Positions 6,927 to 10,912 of a stretch of DNA of 10,912 bases are shown here, in pieces. Origin of the DNA: Gammaproteobacteria bacterium (GTDB lineage Bacteria; Pseudomonadota; Gammaproteobacteria; Woeseiales; Woeseiaceae); contig PBBK01000021.1 of NCBI GenBank assembly GCA_002717685.1, forward strand, positions 21,843 through 32,754. The letters are read 5' to 3'. How positions within the stretch are numbered: the first letter of the stretch is position 1; each line of letters starts with the position of its first letter. Under the pieces are notes generated by a model, which worked only from the letters and a program-made list of their open reading frames with translations, did no database searches and was not told where the DNA came from. The position numbers were made by a program, and so were the translations under genes.

Positions 6927-9073
6927 GTGATGACATTATCAAAGTTGAAGTTGATGGAAGCGTTATCGACGCCAGAAAAGGGCAAATGATCATTGAATTA
7001 ACAGATCAAATTAATGCTTATGTTCCTCGTTTTTGTTATCACGAAAAATTGAGCGTTGCTGCAAACTGTAGAATGTGTTTAGTTGAGGTAGAGAACGAAC
7101 TAAAACCAATACCTGCATGTGCCACGCCCGTCAATGATGGCATGAAAATTTTTACCCGATCTCCCAAAGCTGTTTCTGCTCAAAAAGCTACAATGGAGTT
7201 CCTGTTGATCAACCACCCATTGGATTGTCCTATTTGTGATCAAGGAGGTGAATGTGAATTACAAGATCTGGCTATGGGTTATGGCTCAGATGTATCTCGT
7301 TACAATGAAACAAAGCGCGTTGTTAAAGATGAAGATATAGGTCCACTTGTTTCAACTGACATGACCCGCTGTATACATTGTACTCGATGTATAAGATTCG
7401 GAGAGGAAATTACTGGCTTACAAGAACTCGGAGCGATTGATCGCGGAGAAGTAATGGAAATCAGAACCTATGTTGAGCAGGCACTTGACCATGAATTATC
7501 ATCAAATATTATTGATGTATGTCCGGTGGGAGCGCTTAACAACAAACCGTATCGATATAGCGCGCGTCCTTGGGAAATGACACAGATCGCCTCAATTTCT
7601 CCTCATGATTGTGTCGGAAGTAATTTATATACCCATGTTTTGAGGGGCACTGTAAAACGTATCGTCCCCAAAATAAATGAAGACATTAATGAAAATTGGA
7701 TTTCAGATAGGGATCGGTTCAGTTACGAAGGCATATATAGTGGAGACCGTTTGAAGGAACCTATATTGAAAAATAAGGGTAAATGGGGGCATATTAGTTG
7801 GGAAAAAACCATTAACTTATTATCTGATAAACTTAAAAATTGTAAGCCGGATAAAATAGGAATACTTGCATCTCCCAATACAACATTGGAGGAGGGTTTT
7901 TTACTCACCGAGCTTGCCGATCAACTGAAAACTTCAAATATTGATCATCGTCTACGTCAAAAAGATTTTAATGATCAACACAATGATCCATCTATTCCCT
8001 GGTTAGGGCAAAAGATTTCTGATATAGAAAATCATGACTCCATTCTTATTATCGGGTCAAATATTAGAAAGGAAGCACCAATCATTGGTCATCGAATAAG
8101 GAAGGCAGCTTTAAAAGGTGCGCGTATTAGTTTTATTAATTCTGTTGAATATCAATATCATTTTGATATATCAATGTATCTTAAAGAGGATCTAGTATCA
8201 GATCTTGCTGGGGTCGCTGTTGCTTTAGAAATAGATCAGTCAAGCTCAATACGAAATTTATGTGAAAAAATTAATCTTACCGACAAGCACAAACAAATAG
8301 CATCCATGCTTAAGGAAGGACAGGATGTACTAATTTTATTGGGCAATCTCGCTATTAATCATGCAGAAGCTTCAACTATTCGCGCTTTCGCATATTCGAT
8401 ATCCAAAGCCACGGGAGCTTCATTTGGTTTTGTTTCAGAGGGTGCTAATTCAGTTGGGCTACATCTTATGGGCGTACTTCCGCATAAAAAGATCGGTGGT
8501 GAACAGAGAGAAAAAATTGGCATACATACTCCAAAATTGTTGACCTCAGAACTTGATGCCCTCCTATTATTTGGTGCTGAGCCTCAAGCGGATATCCCTA
8601 ATATGAAGGAGAGAAATCCGAATCATCATTTTACTGCTGCCTTTACACCATTTACTTCAGACATACTTAAACAAACAGCAGACCTACTTATTCCAATCGG
8701 CACTACTTTCGAAACATCTGGCACCTTTGTTAATTGTGAAGGGCGTTTACAAAGTTTTATTAGAGCGGCAAAACTGGTTGAAGAGTCTAGAGAGGGTTGG
8801 AGAGTGATATCTTCTATTCTTTGCGAGCTTAATCCAGAAACCACTATTTTTAAATCGTCGGAAGAAATTCGTGATTATGTAAATCAACTATTAGGAAAAA
8901 TAATTTTAGATAATTCTCTTTCCCATAATGAGTTAATAAAAGATTACCGCGATAATTCTGTTTATGCCGAAAACTCAGAAGTTCCCATGTATCAGATCGA
9001 CGGACTAGTTAGGAGGGCAAAATCATTACAGTTGACTCCTGAAGGATTACGAGATTCAGGAAACTCGGAATGA
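6923..9073 (+). CDS. nuoG: NADH-quinone oxidoreductase subunit G (clusters N1b, N4, N5)
   Basis: NuoG (75 kDa family) conducts electrons from NuoF toward NuoI. The N-terminal ferredoxin domain binds 2Fe-2S N1b with Cys38, Cys49, Cys52 and Cys66. Next come the His98/Cys102/Cys105/Cys111 set ([14 protein letters not shown]) for N5, and Cys150/Cys153/Cys156 plus Cys200 (DVCPVGAL) for N4. From about residue 215 the protein is a degenerate molybdopterin-oxidoreductase-like domain. In the [10 protein letters not shown] segment (226-235) only Cys230 remains, so the extra N7 cluster of the E. coli and Thermus enzymes is not expected. At 716 residues it is toward the short end of a family that often reaches 770-900. 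The ATG has AGGA at 6911-6914 and overlaps nuoF as ATGA; the 3' end overlaps nuoH as ATGA. Confidence 0.97.
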   Translation: MSDDIIKVEVDGSVIDARKGQMIIELTDQINAYVPRFCYHEKLSVAANCRMCLVEVENELKPIPACATPVNDGMKIFTRSPKAVSAQKATMEFLLINHPLDCPICDQGGECELQDLAMGYGSDVSRYNETKRVVKDEDIGPLVSTDMTRCIHCTRCIRFGEEITGLQELGAIDRGEVMEIRTYVEQALDHELSSNIIDVCPVGALNNKPYRYSARPWEMTQIASISPHDCVGSNLYTHVLRGTVKRIVPKINEDINENWISDRDRFSYEGIYSGDRLKEPILKNKGKWGHISWEKTINLLSDKLKNCKPDKIGILASPNTTLEEGFLLTELADQLKTSNIDHRLRQKDFNDQHNDPSIPWLGQKISDIENHDSILIIGSNIRKEAPIIGHRIRKAALKGARISFINSVEYQYHFDISMYLKEDLVSDLAGVAVALEIDQSSSIRNLCEKINLTDKHKQIASMLKEGQDVLILLGNLAINHAEASTIRAFAYSISKATGASFGFVSEGANSVGLHLMGVLPHKKIGGEQREKIGIHTPKLLTSELDALLLFGAEPQADIPNMKERNPNHHFTAAFTPFTSDILKQTADLLIPIGTTFETSGTFVNCEGRLQSFIRAAKLVEESREGWRVISSILCELNPETTIFKSSEEIRDYVNQLLGKIILDNSLSHNELIKDYRDNSVYAENSEVPMYQIDGLVRRAKSLQLTPEGLRDSGNSE

Positions 9074-10140
9074 ATACAATTCTGCCTAATCATTTAGTTC
9101 AACTCTGGGACAAAATCCCATATATCTATCAAGATGTGATTGTAGTAACACTTCAAATAATTACCGTGACGATATGTCTTATTTTAGCCGTAGCTTATGC
9201 TGTTTATTTTGAACGGAAAGTTATTGGTTACATGCAAGGTAGAATTGGTCCTAATAGAGTGGGGCCTTACGGTCTGTTACAGGTTTTTGCGGATGTTATA
9301 AAAATGTTGCTTAAAGAAATTGTTATACCGCAACGTTCTAACCGTTTTCTTTTTGTTATAGCGCCTTTGTTATCTGTGATACCAGCTTTTGCAACATGGG
9401 CGGTAATACCGTTTAATGATTCATTTGTGATAGCAGATATTAATGCTGGTCTTTTATACGTATTAGCCCTGACCTCAGTAGGTGTTTACGGCGTTATACT
9501 CGCTGGTTGGGCAACAAATTCAAAGTATGCTTTTCTCGGAGCCATGAGAACTGGAGCACAAATAGTGGCTTATGAAATAGCTATGGGTTTTGCATTGGTA
9601 GGTGTTCTTATGGCTGCCGGGAGCTTAAATCTTGGTGAGATTATTTATGCACAATCCGGAGGAATGAGTCAATGGTTCATTATTCCTTTATTTCCCCTTT
9701 TTCTTGTTTATTTTATCTCAGGTGTTGCAGAAACCAATCGGGCTCCTTTTGATGTAGCTGAGGGAGAGTCAGAGATTGTTGCTGGATTTCACGTGGAATA
9801 TTCTGGCGCTGCTTTTGCTATCTTCTTTCTTGCTGAATACGCTAATATGATTCTTATTTCTGCGTTAACTGCTATTTTCTTTTTTGGAGGTTCCGCCTCC
9901 CCATTTGAAGGGCTGTTTCCAGGGGGAGGAAGTTTTCTCAACGAATCTAGTTTTTTCTGGCTCGCATTAAAAATATCAATTTTTATGTTTGTATTTTATT
10001 GGATACGGGCGACTTTTCCTCGCTACCGTTATGATCAGATTATGAGACTCGGATGGAAGGTATTTATACCTATTACTATTATATGGATATTCGTTGAAGG
10101 AATAATGGCATGGCTACATATAGGCCCATGGCAAATATAA
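9070..10140 (+). CDS. nuoH: NADH-quinone oxidoreductase subunit H
   Basis: NuoH (ND1 family) is the membrane subunit that anchors the peripheral arm and forms the quinone entry channel. The 356-residue protein is strongly hydrophobic with about eight transmembrane segments, the first at roughly 22-46. Conserved features are [20 protein letters not shown] (46-65), the acidic loop [20 protein letters not shown] (220-239) followed by FHVEYSG, and [18 protein letters not shown] (313-330) near the C-terminus. These carry the charged residues linked to coupling quinone reduction to proton pumping. The ATG overlaps the nuoG stop and has AGGAA at 9058-9062. A 13-nt gap separates it from nuoI. Confidence 0.98.
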   Translation: MNTILPNHLVQLWDKIPYIYQDVIVVTLQIITVTICLILAVAYAVYFERKVIGYMQGRIGPNRVGPYGLLQVFADVIKMLLKEIVIPQRSNRFLFVIAPLLSVIPAFATWAVIPFNDSFVIADINAGLLYVLALTSVGVYGVILAGWATNSKYAFLGAMRTGAQIVAYEIAMGFALVGVLMAAGSLNLGEIIYAQSGGMSQWFIIPLFPLFLVYFISGVAETNRAPFDVAEGESEIVAGFHVEYSGAAFAIFFLAEYANMILISALTAIFFFGGSASPFEGLFPGGGSFLNESSFFWLALKISIFMFVFYWIRATFPRYRYDQIMRLGWKVFIPITIIWIFVEGIMAWLHIGPWQI

Positions 10141-10153
10141 AGGTTAAGTAAAG

Positions 10154-10642
10154 ATGAAAAAAATTAAATACTATATTAAGACTTTTTTTCTAATGGAACT
10201 ATTTAAGGGCCTCATGGTTACACTACGTAATTTTTTTCGTCCTTCTGTCACTATTCAGTACCCTGAAGTTAAAACGCCACAATCTTCACGATTCAGGGGT
10301 CTTCATGCTCTTAGAAGGTACCCTAATGGCGAAGAAAGGTGTATAGCCTGCAAATTGTGTGAAGCAGTTTGCCCGGCAGTGGCTATTACTATTGAATCAG
10401 AACTCAGAGATGACGGTAGTAGGCGAACGACCAGATTTGATATTGATTTATTTAAATGTGTTTATTGTGGGTTTTGTGAAGATGCTTGCCCTGTGGATGC
10501 CGTTGTTGAAACACGTATACATGAATACCATATGGAAAATAAGGGTGAAAATATAATGACAAAAGAAAAATTACTTGCCGTTGGTGATCAGTACGACACA
10601 ATGATTGCTGATGATAAGGCGGCTGATGCTAAATACCGTTAG
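10154..10642 (+). CDS. nuoI: NADH-quinone oxidoreductase subunit I (clusters N6a, N6b)
   Basis: NuoI (23 kDa, TYKY family) is an 8Fe ferredoxin-like subunit linking NuoG to cluster N2 in NuoB. The 162-residue length matches the alpha/beta/gammaproteobacterial and mitochondrial type. An amphipathic N-terminus ([18 protein letters not shown], 11-28) lies along the membrane, followed by [17 protein letters not shown]. The two cluster motifs are Cys63/Cys66/Cys69 with Cys73 ([12 protein letters not shown]) and Cys102/Cys105/Cys108 with Cys112 ([12 protein letters not shown]); in the usual cross-over arrangement the fourth cysteine of each motif serves the other cluster. An AAAGG stretch overlapping the nuoH stop (10139-10143) is the likely ribosome site, 10 nt upstream. 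The TAG stop overlaps the nuoJ ribosome site. Confidence 0.98.
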   Translation: MKKIKYYIKTFFLMELFKGLMVTLRNFFRPSVTIQYPEVKTPQSSRFRGLHALRRYPNGEERCIACKLCEAVCPAVAITIESELRDDGSRRTTRFDIDLFKCVYCGFCEDACPVDAVVETRIHEYHMENKGENIMTKEKLLAVGDQYDTMIADDKAADAKYR

Positions 10643-10645
10643 GAG
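10641..10645 (+). promoter_or_regulatory. Ribosome binding site for nuoJ, overlapping the nuoI stop
   Basis: AGGAG sits 9 nt before the TTG at 10655 and shares bases with the nuoI TAG stop. It is one of the best Shine-Dalgarno matches in the window and fixes the nuoJ start, for which no suitable upstream ATG exists. Confidence 0.8.
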
Positions 10646-10654
10646 TATAAGAAT

Positions 10655-10912
10655 TTGTTTCAGACGATATTATTTTACTGCTTCTCATCATTTCTGATAC
10701 TTGCTGTGTTAGGGGTGATTTTCTCAAAAAATCCCGTGCATGCAGCTATGTTTTTGATTGCAACATTTTTTCAAAGCGCAGTTTTATGGCTGCTTGTAGA
10801 GGCGGAGTTTTTAGCAATAGTTTTAGTGCTTGTTTATGTGGGTGCCGTAATGGTTCTGTTTCTGTTTGTCATTATGATGTTGGATATTAAGCTTGAGAAA
10901 GTTAAAAAGGGA
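10655..10912 (+). CDS. nuoJ: NADH-quinone oxidoreductase subunit J, N-terminal part (runs off the right edge), TTG start
   Basis: NuoJ (ND6 family) is a membrane-arm subunit of complex I. From the TTG at 10655 an open frame of 86 codons runs to the last base. The translation begins (M)FQTILFYCFSSFLILAVL and continues with SKNPVHAAMFLI, then LLVEAEFLAIVLVLVYVGAVMVLFLFVIMMLD. These are the hallmark ND6 segments, including the NPVHAA turn and the pi-bulge-containing third helix with its conserved Glu and YVGAVMVLFLFV. Three hydrophobic helices are visible, at about 3-20, 27-45 and 52-74. The first possible ATG in frame is at codon 33 (10751), well inside helix 2, so the TTG with an upstream AGGAG is the real start. 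The family is usually about 160-210 residues, so roughly half the gene is outside the window. Confidence 0.95.
   Translation, partial: MFQTILFYCFSSFLILAVLGVIFSKNPVHAAMFLIATFFQSAVLWLLVEAEFLAIVLVLVYVGAVMVLFLFVIMMLDIKLEKVKKG

Noticed and set aside
3325..8844. Several 60-72 codon minus-strand ORFs opposite nuoC, nuoD, nuoF and nuoG
   Set aside because: All are antisense to conserved coding sequence, with no promoter or domain evidence, and are typical shadow ORFs.
1..10912. A hidden novel defence, mobile or biosynthetic system
   Set aside because: Every base outside about 0.3 kb of intergenic DNA is accounted for by recognised housekeeping genes on one strand; there are no repeats of array type, transposase, integrase or unknown genes.

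Overview
This window is a compact housekeeping stretch in which every gene lies on the + strand. The order is glmM (3' part), tpiA, secG, tRNA-Leu(GAG), then nuoA-B-C-D-E-F-G-H-I and the 5' part of nuoJ. The block glmM-tpiA-secG-tRNA-Leu followed directly by separate nuoC and nuoD genes, with a 417-residue NuoD and a short 162-residue NuoI, suggests a Gammaproteobacterium or close Betaproteobacterium. The sequence is visibly AT-rich, with many A- or T-ending codons, which fits low-GC lineages such as streamlined marine, host-associated or Legionella/Coxiella-like groups. I cannot place it more closely from sequence alone. NuoC and NuoD are not fused, so it is not an enterobacterium.

Region 1 (1-2073) holds peptidoglycan precursor synthesis (GlmM), glycolysis (TpiA) and protein export (SecG). 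tpiA and secG are 5 nt apart and surely share a transcript. A 97-nt gap before tpiA contains a weak promoter candidate. Region 2 (2100-2305) holds tRNA-Leu(GAG), the equivalent of E. coli leuU, which also follows secG. A 121-nt gap after it carries the best promoter candidate in the window and an inverted repeat. No convincing rho-independent terminator separates secG, the tRNA and nuoA.

Region 3 (2306-10912) is the nuo operon for the proton-pumping NADH:quinone oxidoreductase (complex I). NuoE, F and G form the NADH-oxidising module, NuoB, C, D and I form the quinone-reducing connecting module, and NuoA, H and J belong to the membrane arm. Cysteine and histidine ligands are visible for eight Fe-S clusters: N1a (NuoE), N3 (NuoF), N1b, N4 and N5 (NuoG), N6a and N6b (NuoI), and N2 (NuoB). 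The optional N7 cluster of NuoG appears to be missing. Genes overlap or nearly touch: A/B by 10 nt, C/D by 8 nt, and D/E, E/F, F/G and G/H each by a 4-nt ATGA. This indicates translational coupling of a single polycistronic message. The remaining subunits (rest of J, then K to N) presumably lie past the right edge.

Three start sites deserve care: nuoB at 2653, nuoD at 3884, and a TTG start for nuoJ at 10655. I see no mobile element, CRISPR array, prophage, broken gene or unfamiliar gene cluster. The findings concern regulation and small peculiarities, not a new system.
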